DNA of 64,000 nucleotides from Verrucomicrobiota bacterium (GCA_009885995.1 VFJQ01000057.1:1-64000), one strand, 5' to 3'. Positions 39,012-48,837 are shown, numbered from the stretch's first letter. Numbers and translations: made by a program. Notes: a model not told the origin generated them from the sequence alone.

Positions 39012-42000
39012 ATGAAACGATTCGCCCTCACTCTATTCGCCACCGCAGCGTTCGCCGCCGAACCAGCCATGCAGATGCCGCCGGACCAACCGGAGGCGCT
39101 GCCGAAGCAGTCGATCGCCGCGCTCGACGTGCAGCCCGCGAAGGTCGTCATCGACGGCATCTTCGAGTCCGCGCAGATCCTCGTCACCGCGAAGCTCGCC
39201 TCCGGCGAAAGCGCGGACGTGACGCGGCTTACATCGCTCAAGTTGTCCGGCGACGCGGCAGCGATCGCGCCGAATGGCCGCGTGACTCCGCTCAAGAACG
39301 GCACGGCGAATATCGACTGCGAGGTCGCCGGCAAACGCGTGAGCGTGCCGGTGGAAGTGCGCGGCATTGTCGATGTGCCGAAGGTCGATTTCATCCGCGA
39401 CGTGAATCCGGTGATGACAAAGGCTGGCTGCAATGCCGGCACGTGCCATGGCGCGAAGGACGGCAAGTTCGGGTTCAAGCTTTCGCTGCGCGGCTACGAT
39501 CCGCTCTTCGACGTGCGTGCGCTCAAGGACGACCTCGCTGGCCGCCGCCTCAACGCCGCGCAACCCGACGACTCGCTCATGCTGCTCAAATCGACCGCCG
39601 GCGTGCCGCACGAGGGCGGCCAGCGCTTCGCGGTCGGCGACAAGTATTACAACATCCTGCGCTCGTGGATCGCGGACGGCGCGAAGCTCGATGTGAACAC
39701 CCCGCGCGTGACGAAGATCGAGGTCTTCCCGCACAACCCTGTGGTGCTCGACATCGGCGCGCGGCAGCAGTTCCGCATCGTGGCCAGCTACGCCGATGGC
39801 CGCGTGCGCGATGTGACCGCCGAGGCATTCGTCACGAGTGGCAACACCGACGTGGCCGCGCTCGTGACTGAGGGCGACACCATCGTGCAGACGCTCCGTC
39901 GCGGTGAAGCGCCGGTGCTTGCGCGTTACGAAGGCGCTTACGCGGCGACCACGCTCACCGTGATGGGCGACCGCACCGGCTTCGCCTGGAAACAGCCCGA
40001 AACGTGGAGCCGCGTGGACGAACTCGTCGCCGCGAAGTGGCAGCGCATGAAGATCGAGCCGTCGGGCTTGAGCAGCGACGAGGAGTTCCTGCGCCGCGTG
40101 TCGCTCGATCTCACGGGCCTGCCGCCGAGCGCTGAAGACGTGCGCGCCTTCGTGGCCGACACCGCGCCTCCGCGGCAGAAGCGCGACGTGGTCGTAGACA
40201 AGCTCATCGGCTCGCCGGAATTCATCGAGCACTGGTCGAACAAATGGGCCGACATGCTGCAGGTGAACTCGAAGTTTCTTGGCGCCGAAGGCGCGAACGT
40301 CTTCCGCGGCTGGATCCGGCAGCAGGTCGAGAAGAACACGCCCTACGATCAATTCGTCCGCACGATCCTCACCGCGACCGGCTCGAACAAAGACAACCCC
40401 GCCGCGAGCTACTGGAAGATCCTGCGCGAGCCGGCGGAGACTCTGGAGAACACGACGCACCTCTTCCTCGCCACGCGCTTCAACTGCAACAAGTGCCACG
40501 ACCATCCGTTCGAGCGCTGGACGCAGGATCAGTATTACAAGCTCGGCGCCTACTTCTCGCAGGTCGGCTTCGACAAGGATCCCGCGAGCGGCAAAGCCGT
40601 CATCGTCGGCACCGCCGTCGAGAAGGCGAAGCCGCTGTGGGAAATCGTGAAGGACACGGACAATGGTGAGATGATCCACCTGCGCACGAACAAGCCTGCG
40701 GCCCCGAGCTTCCCCTACGAATCGAAGGCCGAGGAAAAGGGCACGCGCCGCGAGCAACTCGCTGCGTGGATGACCTCGGCGGACAACCGCTACTTCGCGT
40801 CGAGCTACGTGAACCGCCTATGGGGTTACCTCACCGGTGCCGGGATCGTCGAGCCGCTCGACGACATCCGCGCGGGCAATCCGCCCACGAATCCGGAACT
40901 GCTCGAGCACCTCACGCGCGAGTTCATCGACTCCGGTTTCAACGTGCGCCACGTGCTCGGCCTCATCGCCAAGTCGCGCACCTACCAACTCGCCGTCGGC
41001 ACGAACAAGTGGAACGAGGACGACAAGATCAACTACTCGCACGCCCTCGCGCGGCGCCTTCCCGCCGAGGTGCTCTACGACTCGGTGCTGAAGGTCACGG
41101 GCTCGGCGCCGAAACTTCCTGGCGGTCAGCGAGCGCAAACCTTGGCCGACGGACAGTCGGACCTGCCGAGCGGCTTCCTCGCGAATCTCGGCAAGCCGCC
41201 GCGCGAGAGCGCGTGCGAGTGCGAGCGCAGCAGCGATCTGCGGCTCGGCTCCATCATGGCCCTGCTGAGTGGACCAGCGGTGGCAGACGCGATCGGCGAC
41301 GAGAAGAACGAACTCACGAAGCTCGTCACCGCGCAGGCCGACGACACGAAGCTCGTGGATGAAATCTTCGTCCGCGTGCTCAACCGCGCGCCCAAGGAAG
41401 GCGAAGTGAAGAAGACGCTCGAAGCGTGGGGCACGATCGAGGGCGAGCATCAGCAACTCACCGCCGCCCGCGAGGCGAAGGAGCAGGAGCAGGCACCGAT
41501 CATCACGAAGATGGAAGCCGACCGCATCGCCGCGATCGACGGCGCGAAGACGGAACTCGCGCGCTACGAAGCCGAGATCGCGCCGAAAGTCGCCGAGGCT
41601 GGGAAGAAGCGTGAGGCCGACATCGCCGCCGCTGACAAGGCCGTGAAGGAATACGAGAAGACGAAGCTCGCTGCCGCGCAGACGAAGTTCGAGCAGACCG
41701 TGCCGGTCGCGCGCACCTACACCGGCTGGCAATTGCTCGACCCCGCCACGTTGACCGCCACTAGCCTCGGCACGCTCGTGAAGCAGCCCGATGGTTCGAT
41801 CAAGGCCGGGCCGGTGATCCCGAAGACGACGGACTACGTCGTCACCGTGGACACGAAACTCGAAGGCATCACCGGCTTCCTGCTCGAAGTGCTACCCGAC
41901 GCCGAGGCGCCGAACTTCGGCCCCGGCCGTGCGAACGGAAACTTCGTCCTGAGCGAGTTCTCGCTCAAGACCGGCGCGGGCAGGGGGAACCCGACGGAAG

Positions 42001-42623
42001 AGGCCGAGTTCATCAACGCGCTCGCCGACTTCGCGCAGGAGAAGTTCGACGTGAAGAGCGCGATCGACGGCAAGAAAGGCGACGGCAACAACGGCTGGGC
42101 GATCGGCCGCGCCGAGGGGCAGCCGCACTGGGCCGCGTTCCAGCTCAAGAAACCGCTCGGCAACGCAAAGGACGGCGTGCGCCTGCGCATCGAACTGAAC
42201 CAGCCGCGCACCGGAAGCTTCTCCATCGCCCGCTTCCGCCTTTGGATCACCACCTCCGCACAGCCGCTGAATCAGGGCCTGCCGCTCGCCGTCTCCGAAG
42301 CGCTCAAGAAGCCCGGCCCGGCGCGCAGCAAGGACGACAGCACCGCCCTCGCCGCCTATTGGCGCGAGAGCGACCCCGACTTTCGCAAGCTCCGCCTCAC
42401 GCTTGGCAAGAACCAGCTCCCGCTCCCGACCGACCCCGGCGTCATCGATCGCCGGGCCTCCCTCACGAAAGCTGAACTTCCCATCCGCCTCGACCCGAAG
42501 CTCGTCCAACTCCGCGCCGACGTGGAGCAGTCGAACCAGCAGGTCGCGAATCGCCGCCTCACCGGTGCGCAGGATCTCGTGTGGGCGCTCGTGAATACGC
42601 CGGCGTTTCTGTTCAACCACTAG
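39012..42623 (+). CDS. PSD1-type DUF1549/DUF1553 cytochrome protein
   Basis: This 1203-residue exported protein (MKRFALTLFATAAFAA) has a bacterial Ig-like domain, a cytochrome region with CNAGTCHGAKDGKFGFKLSLRG, a second Ig-like domain, DUF1549 (RRVSLDLTGLPPSAEDVRAFV, FNCNKCHDHPFERWTQDQYY with haem motif CNKCH) and DUF1553 (LAAWMTSADNRYFASSYVNRLWGYLTGAGIVEPLDDIR). A helical linker of about 120 residues and an extra beta domain (GITGFLLEVLPD, GAGRGNPTEEAEFINALADFAQEKF) lie before the end. These proteins are a hallmark of Planctomycetota and Verrucomicrobiota; the reaction is unknown. It pairs with the upstream cytochrome-WD40 gene. Confidence 0.9.
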   Translation: MKRFALTLFATAAFAAEPAMQMPPDQPEALPKQSIAALDVQPAKVVIDGIFESAQILVTAKLASGESADVTRLTSLKLSGDAAAIAPNGRVTPLKNGTANIDCEVAGKRVSVPVEVRGIVDVPKVDFIRDVNPVMTKAGCNAGTCHGAKDGKFGFKLSLRGYDPLFDVRALKDDLAGRRLNAAQPDDSLMLLKSTAGVPHEGGQRFAVGDKYYNILRSWIADGAKLDVNTPRVTKIEVFPHNPVVLDIGARQQFRIVASYADGRVRDVTAEAFVTSGNTDVAALVTEGDTIVQTLRRGEAPVLARYEGAYAATTLTVMGDRTGFAWKQPETWSRVDELVAAKWQRMKIEPSGLSSDEEFLRRVSLDLTGLPPSAEDVRAFVADTAPPRQKRDVVVDKLIGSPEFIEHWSNKWADMLQVNSKFLGAEGANVFRGWIRQQVEKNTPYDQFVRTILTATGSNKDNPAASYWKILREPAETLENTTHLFLATRFNCNKCHDHPFERWTQDQYYKLGAYFSQVGFDKDPASGKAVIVGTAVEKAKPLWEIVKDTDNGEMIHLRTNKPAAPSFPYESKAEEKGTRREQLAAWMTSADNRYFASSYVNRLWGYLTGAGIVEPLDDIRAGNPPTNPELLEHLTREFIDSGFNVRHVLGLIAKSRTYQLAVGTNKWNEDDKINYSHALARRLPAEVLYDSVLKVTGSAPKLPGGQRAQTLADGQSDLPSGFLANLGKPPRESACECERSSDLRLGSIMALLSGPAVADAIGDEKNELTKLVTAQADDTKLVDEIFVRVLNRAPKEGEVKKTLEAWGTIEGEHQQLTAAREAKEQEQAPIITKMEADRIAAIDGAKTELARYEAEIAPKVAEAGKKREADIAAADKAVKEYEKTKLAAAQTKFEQTVPVARTYTGWQLLDPATLTATSLGTLVKQPDGSIKAGPVIPKTTDYVVTVDTKLEGITGFLLEVLPDAEAPNFGPGRANGNFVLSEFSLKTGAGRGNPTEEAEFINALADFAQEKFDVKSAIDGKKGDGNNGWAIGRAEGQPHWAAFQLKKPLGNAKDGVRLRIELNQPRTGSFSIARFRLWITTSAQPLNQGLPLAVSEALKKPGPARSKDDSTALAAYWRESDPDFRKLRLTLGKNQLPLPTDPGVIDRRASLTKAELPIRLDPKLVQLRADVEQSNQQVANRRLTGAQDLVWALVNTPAFLFNH

Positions 42624-42808
42624 CTAGCAGCGAGCTGCGCGACTAGTTCAAGATAGACGAACTCGTTCGTGAGCAGCAGTGCCTGCGCAAATTTCTCCCA
42701 CGGGGCCATGCCTTTCGGCGGAGCGGGCGCGGGACCGGCGAACTCGGAGCGCGCGTCCCAGTCGTGCTTGTCCGGAGCGCGCTGGAAAAGTCGCGCGTAG
42801 AGCTGCCG
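42620..42808 (-). pseudogene. C-terminal fragment of a second PSD1 (DUF1553) gene
   Basis: About 60 codons on the minus strand read LYARLFQRAPDKHDWDARSE and GMAPWEKFAQALLLTNEFVYLE, the characteristic end of DUF1553 proteins, with no upstream part. It abuts the gluconate-dehydrogenase-like gene at 42810 and overlaps the stop of the intact PSD1 gene by 3 bp. It is a relic of a once complete gene on this strand, perhaps removed when the three-gene oxidation operon was brought in. Confidence 0.72.
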
Positions 42809-42809
42809 A

Positions 42810-43454
42810 TCACTTGACCGTCTGCTCGACACCGAGCTTCGCAAGCACCTCCGGTGGCGGGCCGTCGAAGGTGGCGAGCGGCACGTTGCCGATGTAGCCG
42901 AGGGCTTTCCATCCCGCGTCGGTGCCGTAGTAGGCGCTCGCGGCGAGTGTGCGGAATTTTGCGAAGAAGCTTGCGCCCTTTTTGAACTCCGGCTTCGCCT
43001 CCGCCGCCCAGCAGAGGTCGTCGCAGATCGCGCGGTGCTGCTCGCCGCTCAGCGTGGCGAAGTCTTTCGCGAAACGTTTCTGCGACTCGGCCTCGATCCA
43101 TTCGAGGCCGGGCACGATCACGTCGCGATCCTTCTGCTGCACTGGATACGGCGCACTGATCCACTCATCGATGTAGTCCTGGACGCGCACTTCGCTCGCA
43201 GCGGGGCCGAGATCGTCCTTTGGTAGGATCACGTCGGCGAGCGCAGTGGCGGTCTTGCGCTGCTCGGGCGTGAACGTCAGCGGCCAGAACGCGCCGGGTT
43301 GGTAAAACTTCGCGATGTCCGGATCGGTGCCGTAGCCCTTTACGGGCGCGGCTTGCGCGTCGGCGCGGAAGTCCGGCAGGTGCATTGCCGCGGCCGCTGC
43401 GGCGAACCATTTCAAGACCGTGCGGCGTGGAAGGCGGGTGTCGTCGGTGTTCAT
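42810..43454 (-). CDS. gluconate 2-dehydrogenase subunit 3-like protein
   Basis: The 214-residue product has a Tat-like leader (RRTVLKWFAAAAAAMHLPDF) followed by the subunit 3 domain: LTFTPEQRKTATALADVILPKDDLGPAASEVRVQDYIDEWIS and the C-terminal half with FFAKFRTLAASAYYGTDAGWKALGYIGNVPL. Subunit 3 chaperones or accompanies GMC flavoproteins to the periplasm in membrane gluconate/fructose dehydrogenases. The start is fixed by the TGATG junction with the GMC gene. Confidence 0.88.
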   Translation of the reverse strand: MNTDDTRLPRRTVLKWFAAAAAAMHLPDFRADAQAAPVKGYGTDPDIAKFYQPGAFWPLTFTPEQRKTATALADVILPKDDLGPAASEVRVQDYIDEWISAPYPVQQKDRDVIVPGLEWIEAESQKRFAKDFATLSGEQHRAICDDLCWAAEAKPEFKKGASFFAKFRTLAASAYYGTDAGWKALGYIGNVPLATFDGPPPEVLAKLGVEQTVK

Positions 43455-45250
43455 CACAGGTTTCCTTTCTTCGCTTGCTCGATGATGTAGTCGCCCGTGC
43501 GCCACGCGAGCGCCATGATGGTGAGCGTCGGGTTTTTGTCGGCGTTCGACGGGAACGGCGCCGCGTCGCTGAGGAAGAGATTCTTCACGTCCCACGTTTG
43601 ATTGAAGCCGTTGCAGACGGATTTCTCCGCGTCCACGCCCATCAGCGCGCCGCCGACTTCGTGGATGATTTTCCCGCCGGGATCGATCGCGTCGATCGGC
43701 GCTTCCGGCTTGCTCCGCACGTTGCCGCCCATCGCCTCGATGATCGATGCGAACGTCTTCTGTGCGTGCGCGACCATGTTCAACTCCTGATCGCTCCACT
43801 TCCAATGCCAGCGCAGCACGGGGATGCCCCACTTGTCCTTCACCTGTGGATCGAGTTCGGCGAAGCAGTTCTCATTTGGCACCATCTCGCCGCGGCACGT
43901 GTAGCCGACCATCGAGCCGAAGTAGCGCCGCGCCTCCTCCTTGAATTTCGTCCCATAGGCACCGCGCCCGAGATCGTCGGGCAGCGGGTTGCGCCCGCCG
44001 GGCATCCCGCGCGTGCCGCCGAACTCGACGTGATACCCGCGCGCGAAGTTCATCTTCCCGGCGTGCTGCTCCTGATAGAGCCACCACGGGATGTAGGAAT
44101 GCGGCCCGCCCGCGCCGTCCTCGTTGTGTGGCGGCAGATTCTCGAGCGCGGGCACTTGCCCGGAGACGGACACGCCCACGGTGTCCATGATGTATTTGCC
44201 GACCAGCCCGCTGCGATTCGCGATGCCGCTCGGGAAAGCGCTGCTCTTCGAGTTGAGCAAGATGCGCACGGTCTCGCCGCTGCTCGCCGCGAGCACGACG
44301 GCCTTCGCCTTCACGCGCTCTTCGCGTCCGGTTTTCTTGTCGATGTAAAGCACGCCGGTCGCCTTGCCGTTCGCGCCGATGATGATTTCGCGCGCGTGCG
44401 CATTCGCGACCACGTCGAGATTCCCCGTCGCGTGCGCGGGCGGCAGATGCACCGTCGTGCTCTGGTAGTTCGCCTTGATGTTGCAGCCGCGGTGGCAATC
44501 GGTGGCCCAGAAACATGCCGCACGCGCTCGCATGGAGTCGGCCACGATCTTCTGCGCGCGCGCGTCGCCGGGGTGCAGCTTCGCGGGGATCGTGTCCGCA
44601 TCGAGTGGCTTGGTTAGCACGGCGCGGTGGATCGGGATGACCGGGATGCCGAGCGTCTTCGCGTGCTTCTGCATGTAGAGCTCCGCCGCGCGCGCTTTCG
44701 GCGCGGGGAGCAGCACGCCAGGTGGTGAGTTCGGCGTGTTCTCCATGCCCTCGTTCGTCCCATACACGCCGATGAGCATTTCCACCTTTGTGTAATACGG
44801 CTCCACATCCTCGTAGCCGATCGGCCAGTCGAACCCGAGCCCATCGCGCGAGCGCGGCTTGAAATCGTGCGTCCCATTGCGCAGCGACATGCGGCCCCAG
44901 TGGTTCGTGCGCCCGCCCATCATTCGCGGGCGCCACCACCAGAATTGCTCCGCCTCCTTCTCGCTCGCCTGCGTGTAAGGCTCGCCCGGCACCGTCCAGC
45001 CGCCGTCGATGGTCGCGTCCGAGAAATTGCCCGGTTTGTCCGGCGTGCCCGTGCCGAGCAGCGGCGAATGCTCGGGTCGCTGGAACATCGCCGTCTCCAT
45101 CACCGGATCGTAATCGCGCCCTGCCTCGAGCATCACGACTTTCAGCCCCGCGAGCGTGAGCGTGTAAGCCATCTGCCCACCGCCGGCACCGGAGCCGACG
45201 ATGGCGACATCGTATTCAGGTTGAGTCTTCGAGCTGGTGATGACGGGCAT
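43454..45250 (-). CDS. GMC-family flavin oxidoreductase
   Basis: This 598-residue enzyme has the FAD Rossmann motif YDVAIVGSGAGGGQMAYTL, the substrate-side GRTNHWGRMSLR, the Cys-rich insert CFWATDCHRGCNIKANYQS and the C-terminal GMC signature with WHWKWSDQELNM and HEVGGALMG, where the catalytic His is usual. It oxidises a sugar or polyol in the periplasm, with electrons passed to a cytochrome. Subunit 3 is the next gene (TGATG) and the PQQ-cytochrome fusion lies 12 bp upstream, so the three form one operon. The family lacks its own leader and may be co-exported with subunit 3. Confidence 0.9.
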   Translation of the reverse strand: MPVITSSKTQPEYDVAIVGSGAGGGQMAYTLTLAGLKVVMLEAGRDYDPVMETAMFQRPEHSPLLGTGTPDKPGNFSDATIDGGWTVPGEPYTQASEKEAEQFWWWRPRMMGGRTNHWGRMSLRNGTHDFKPRSRDGLGFDWPIGYEDVEPYYTKVEMLIGVYGTNEGMENTPNSPPGVLLPAPKARAAELYMQKHAKTLGIPVIPIHRAVLTKPLDADTIPAKLHPGDARAQKIVADSMRARAACFWATDCHRGCNIKANYQSTTVHLPPAHATGNLDVVANAHAREIIIGANGKATGVLYIDKKTGREERVKAKAVVLAASSGETVRILLNSKSSAFPSGIANRSGLVGKYIMDTVGVSVSGQVPALENLPPHNEDGAGGPHSYIPWWLYQEQHAGKMNFARGYHVEFGGTRGMPGGRNPLPDDLGRGAYGTKFKEEARRYFGSMVGYTCRGEMVPNENCFAELDPQVKDKWGIPVLRWHWKWSDQELNMVAHAQKTFASIIEAMGGNVRSKPEAPIDAIDPGGKIIHEVGGALMGVDAEKSVCNGFNQTWDVKNLFLSDAAPFPSNADKNPTLTIMALAWRTGDYIIEQAKKGNL

Positions 45251-45261
45251 AGCTGGTGTGG

Positions 45262-48200
45262 TTAGTTGGGAAGTGCGAATGCGATCCACGAGTCGCCCGC
45301 TTCGCCGCCGAGCTTCCCTCCGCCGGTCACGGGCAAGACAATGAATTGTCGTCCGTTCACTTCATAGCTCGCCGGCGGCGCGGTGCCGTGGAGTGGGAGT
45401 TGGCGGCTCCACAATTCGGCGCCGGTGTCAGCGTCGAAGGCGCGGATCTTTTTGTCGCGCGTGCCGCTGGCGAAAACGAGGCCGCTCGCCGTCACCATCG
45501 CGCCACCGAAGTTTTCCTGCCCCGTCTTCGTCACGCCCTTCTCGGCGAGCTCGGGATATTCGCCGAGCGGCACCTTCCACGCGATCTTGCCGGTGTTGAG
45601 GTCGATGCAATTGAGCGTGCCCCACGGCGGCGTGCAGCCGGGATAGCCTTCCGGATCGACGAGCCGGTTCCAGCCTCCGAAGGTCCATTTCGGCGGTGGT
45701 GGAAGCGGCGCCCCCGCCGCTTGTTCGACGCCCAAAAGCGGCGAGGCGCCGCTTCCACCTAGCGGGCGGTCGCGGCAGAGCAGGAAGTCGAGCAGCGGCT
45801 TCATCTGCTCCTCGGTGATCTGCGGCATCGGGGGCATCGAGCCGCGGCCGTTCTTGAGCTGCTCGCGGATGTCCGCGTCTTTCAAGCGGTGCCGCAGCCC
45901 GCGCAGTGGCGGCGCATGGCCGATGCCGCGGCGGTCGGGGCCGTGGCAGGCGAAGCAGATGGTCATATACACCTGCTCGCCCGCTGTCGGCGGCTTCGCG
46001 GGCTCCGGGTCGTCGTCGCGGAAACACGTGATGAACCACGGGATTTCGTTTGCCGTGACGTAGAGCCGTCCGCGCGGATCGGCAGCGGCACCGGTCCACT
46101 CCGCGCCGCCGTGGATGTTGAACATGAGCGTTGGCTTCGCCTCCTCGATCGACGGATACGGGCCGAGGTTCGCACGCTGAACGACGAGCATTGCGGCCGC
46201 ATTCGCCTCGGGCGTGCGCTGCGTCGCGTCGGCGAGCGTGAACGCCTGCCGTGCGAAGGGCTGCGGCAGCTCGATGAAGGGCTGCAGCGGTGCGGGCACG
46301 TCGCCCGGCAGCACGCGCGTGGCGACGCGCTTGAGCGGAAAATCGAACAGCGGTGTGCCGGTCACGCGGTCGAGCAGTAGCGTGTTGCCGAGCTTCGTGA
46401 CCTGCGCGACGGCATCGACCTTCACGCCGTGGCGCTCGACGGTGACGAGGTTCGGCGGCGCGGGGATGTCCCAGTCCCACACGTCGTGGCGGACTTCCTG
46501 GAAGTGCCAGAGCCGCTGGCCGGTGAGCGCGTCGAGTGCGAGGACGCAGTTGGAGAAGAGGTTATCGCCGAGATGGCCCATGCCGAAGAAGTTCGGCTTC
46601 GGCGAGCCGAGCCCGATGAACGCGATGCCGCGGGATTCGTCGAGTGCCATGCCGCCCCAGCAGTTCGCGCCTTGCTCGACTTCGCTCCACGTCTCGCCGC
46701 CGGGCTCGCCGCGCGCGGGCTTGGTCGTGAACGTCCACAGTCGAGCGCCGGTCCGCACGTCGTAGCCGAAGACATCGCCGAGATAGCCGGCGACGACGAG
46801 CACGTGCCGATAAACGGCGCCCACCGCCGTCGCGCCCGTGGACAATTCGGTGCGGCCGTTCGTCCCGAACGATGCAATCGGCTTCCCCGTCTTTGGGTCG
46901 AGCGCGCAAATCCAATTGCCCACGCCGAAGATCACGCGCGCCTTGTTCTGCGTATCGCCGGCCCAGTAGAGCAAGCCGCGCCGCGCGACGGCGTCTTCGA
47001 GTCGCTTGCCTTTCGGCTGCGGGAGGTAGCGCCAGCGCTCCTTGCCGGTCGCTGCGTCGAGCGCGACGAGATAGCCGCCGGGCGTGGGTGCAAACATCAC
47101 ACCATCGACGATGATCGGGTTGCACTGGATGTTCCCCTTGGCGTCGCCCGAGTGATAGGTCCACGCGACTTCGAGCTTGGCGACGTTCGTCTTGTCGATC
47201 TGCGTGAGCGCGGAAAAGCGATTCGACGTCGGCCCGCCGAGCGAGCGGTCCCAGCGGCGGAAGTCGTCGGACTTCGGCCAACCGTTTGCACGGGTGAGAT
47301 CCTCGGGCTTCGCCGCGGGAATGACGAGGGACTCGGGCACATCCGCGGGCGCCGCGGATTTCGCGACCTGCGCGGTGAGATCGTCGAAGCTCCACAGCCC
47401 AAGCGTCTGCGCGTCTTGTTGGAGCGGTGTGGCGGATGGCGGTGAAATCTCGCGCACGCCTTTCGAAATGCGCGCGTCGTCGATCAATCCGTCGCAGCCG
47501 ATCCCGCCCTCGACGAGCCGTCCGAAGGCGATCCCGCCGGCGAGTGGTTGGCCGTTGAGCGGTTTGCACGGCGCGTCCTTTACGAGTTTCCCGTCCACGT
47601 AAAGGCGCACGCGCGCGGCCTCGAGCACGGCTGCGAGCGCATGCCACTGGCCGTCGCAGATGTTCGTATCGCTCGACACATTGCCGCCGCGGCCCGGCTG
47701 GAAGACGCTGAACACGCCGCTGCCGGAGTAGGAATAGAGTTCCCAGTGCTCCGCGGATTTCTTCGCGCCGCTGGCGACGAGGATGTTAAAGCCGCGGGCG
47801 CTGTTCAGCTTTGCGCGGCACTCGATCGTGATCGGGAATGCGTGAACTGCCGCTTTGCTCTCGACGAGCATCTCACCGGCGAGCGCCTTGCCGAAGGCCG
47901 GTGAAAGCGATGCTTCGCTGGGCGATGCGCTCGGCGGCGGTGGAGTCGTCCTGCGCCACGAACGCGGCACCGGTTTTGCGCCTGCGGACTTCCCGTCGAG
48001 GGTCGCGACGAGCCAGTCGAGGCCGTCGCGATTGTCGAGCAGTCGCGCCTCGGCGTCTTCGTCGGTGTGGTTGAGGATGCCCACCGGCCCATGCCAGCCG
48101 CTGTCGCGGATCATCTTCAGCAACTGCAGGTCGAGTTCGCCCTGCGCGAGCGGCATGATCTTTTCGCCGCCGCGCGTCATGCCGTTGAGATTCAGCGCGA

Positions 48201-48837
48201 GCAGGTGCGGCTTCATCTTCGCGAGCAGCTCCGGGAAGCGGTCGAGGTGCTCGTGCCCGTGGTGGAGATTATAGACGATCCCGACGTTCGTGATCCCGTC
48301 GCGTCGCAGCCGCTCGATGATCTCGATTTGGTTCTCCGGCTCGCCCCACCAGTTGCCGTGGTTGTAGAGCGCGACCTTGCACCCGAGCGGAGCGGCGGCC
48401 TCGGCGATCGCGCGCACGCGCTTCGCTTCGGTTTCGACGCGCGCCTGTTGTTCCGCGGCGTCCTTCGTTGGCGCGCCGCTGCCGTTCACCCAAAGCTGCG
48501 GCTTCACGTTGTGCCGCTTGAAAAGTTCGAGCGTCCGCTTTGCGTCGTCATTCAGGGTCGTTGGAAACCACCACGCGGTCAGCTCGACACCGTGCCGCTT
48601 GAGCGCGTCGAGTTCCGCATCCCAAGTCGGCACGTGCTCGGCGCGGTAATCGTAGGCGAAGCGCTTGATGCCCAATTTTTCCAGCATCGCTGCGCGCTCC
48701 TCGGGTCCGCGCTTCTTCGCGTCGAAGGGCACGATGCACCACGCGACGAGGTTGTCGTGCTCGTAGAGATCGGCGGCGAGAGCGAGCGGGGCGGCGCTGG
48801 CGGCGACGAGGAGCAGTGGGAGGAGTTGGCGGATCAT
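45262..48837 (-). CDS. TIM barrel-LamG-PQQ propeller-cytochrome c fusion
   Basis: This 1191-residue exported protein (MIRQLLPLLLVAASAAPLALA) is a four-part fusion. Residues about 25-285 are a sugar-phosphate isomerase/epimerase-type TIM barrel (EIIERLRRDGITNVGIVYNLHHGHEHLDRFPELLAKM). Residues 320-470 are a LamG lectin-like domain (GFNILVASGAKKSAEHWELYSYSG). From about 500 comes a PQQ dehydrogenase propeller (AALTQIDKTNVAKLEVAWTYHSGD) with a cytochrome c domain near 960 (haem CFACHG) inserted before the last blades (PPWGTLNCIDLNTGKIAWKVPLGEYP). It should oxidise a sugar and pass electrons to a cytochrome pool. A palindromic repeat is inserted in frame at 45698-45759. Confidence 0.9.
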   Translation of the reverse strand: MIRQLLPLLLVAASAAPLALAADLYEHDNLVAWCIVPFDAKKRGPEERAAMLEKLGIKRFAYDYRAEHVPTWDAELDALKRHGVELTAWWFPTTLNDDAKRTLELFKRHNVKPQLWVNGSGAPTKDAAEQQARVETEAKRVRAIAEAAAPLGCKVALYNHGNWWGEPENQIEIIERLRRDGITNVGIVYNLHHGHEHLDRFPELLAKMKPHLLALNLNGMTRGGEKIMPLAQGELDLQLLKMIRDSGWHGPVGILNHTDEDAEARLLDNRDGLDWLVATLDGKSAGAKPVPRSWRRTTPPPPSASPSEASLSPAFGKALAGEMLVESKAAVHAFPITIECRAKLNSARGFNILVASGAKKSAEHWELYSYSGSGVFSVFQPGRGGNVSSDTNICDGQWHALAAVLEAARVRLYVDGKLVKDAPCKPLNGQPLAGGIAFGRLVEGGIGCDGLIDDARISKGVREISPPSATPLQQDAQTLGLWSFDDLTAQVAKSAAPADVPESLVIPAAKPEDLTRANGWPKSDDFRRWDRSLGGPTSNRFSALTQIDKTNVAKLEVAWTYHSGDAKGNIQCNPIIVDGVMFAPTPGGYLVALDAATGKERWRYLPQPKGKRLEDAVARRGLLYWAGDTQNKARVIFGVGNWICALDPKTGKPIASFGTNGRTELSTGATAVGAVYRHVLVVAGYLGDVFGYDVRTGARLWTFTTKPARGEPGGETWSEVEQGANCWGGMALDESRGIAFIGLGSPKPNFFGMGHLGDNLFSNCVLALDALTGQRLWHFQEVRHDVWDWDIPAPPNLVTVERHGVKVDAVAQVTKLGNTLLLDRVTGTPLFDFPLKRVATRVLPGDVPAPLQPFIELPQPFARQAFTLADATQRTPEANAAAMLVVQRANLGPYPSIEEAKPTLMFNIHGGAEWTGAAADPRGRLYVTANEIPWFITCFRDDDPEPAKPPTAGEQVYMTICFACHGPDRRGIGHAPPLRGLRHRLKDADIREQLKNGRGSMPPMPQITEEQMKPLLDFLLCRDRPLGGSGASPLLGVEQAAGAPLPPPPKWTFGGWNRLVDPEGYPGCTPPWGTLNCIDLNTGKIAWKVPLGEYPELAEKGVTKTGQENFGGAMVTASGLVFASGTRDKKIRAFDADTGAELWSRQLPLHGTAPPASYEVNGRQFIVLPVTGGGKLGGEAGDSWIAFALPN
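45698..45759. repeat. translated palindromic element (family B), copy 1
   Basis: Inverted arms GGTGGAAGCGGCGCC... and ...GGCGCCGCTTCCACC of about 24-25 bp enclose a 13-bp loop. The arms match the element at 62157-62216, which lies in an unrelated gene. On the coding (minus) strand the sequence reads GGSGASPLLGVEQAAGAPLP, in the same frame as the other copy. The insertion sits in a loop of the PQQ-dehydrogenase propeller after the cytochrome domain. Confidence 0.88.

Noticed and set aside
960-43832. Very long open frames antisense to real genes (for example 960-2993 minus, 31283-32968 minus, 39033-40757 minus, 43385-44617 plus)
   Set aside because: They mirror known genes at high GC, have Arg/His/Ala-rich translations without domains, and start or stop without relation to ribosome sites.
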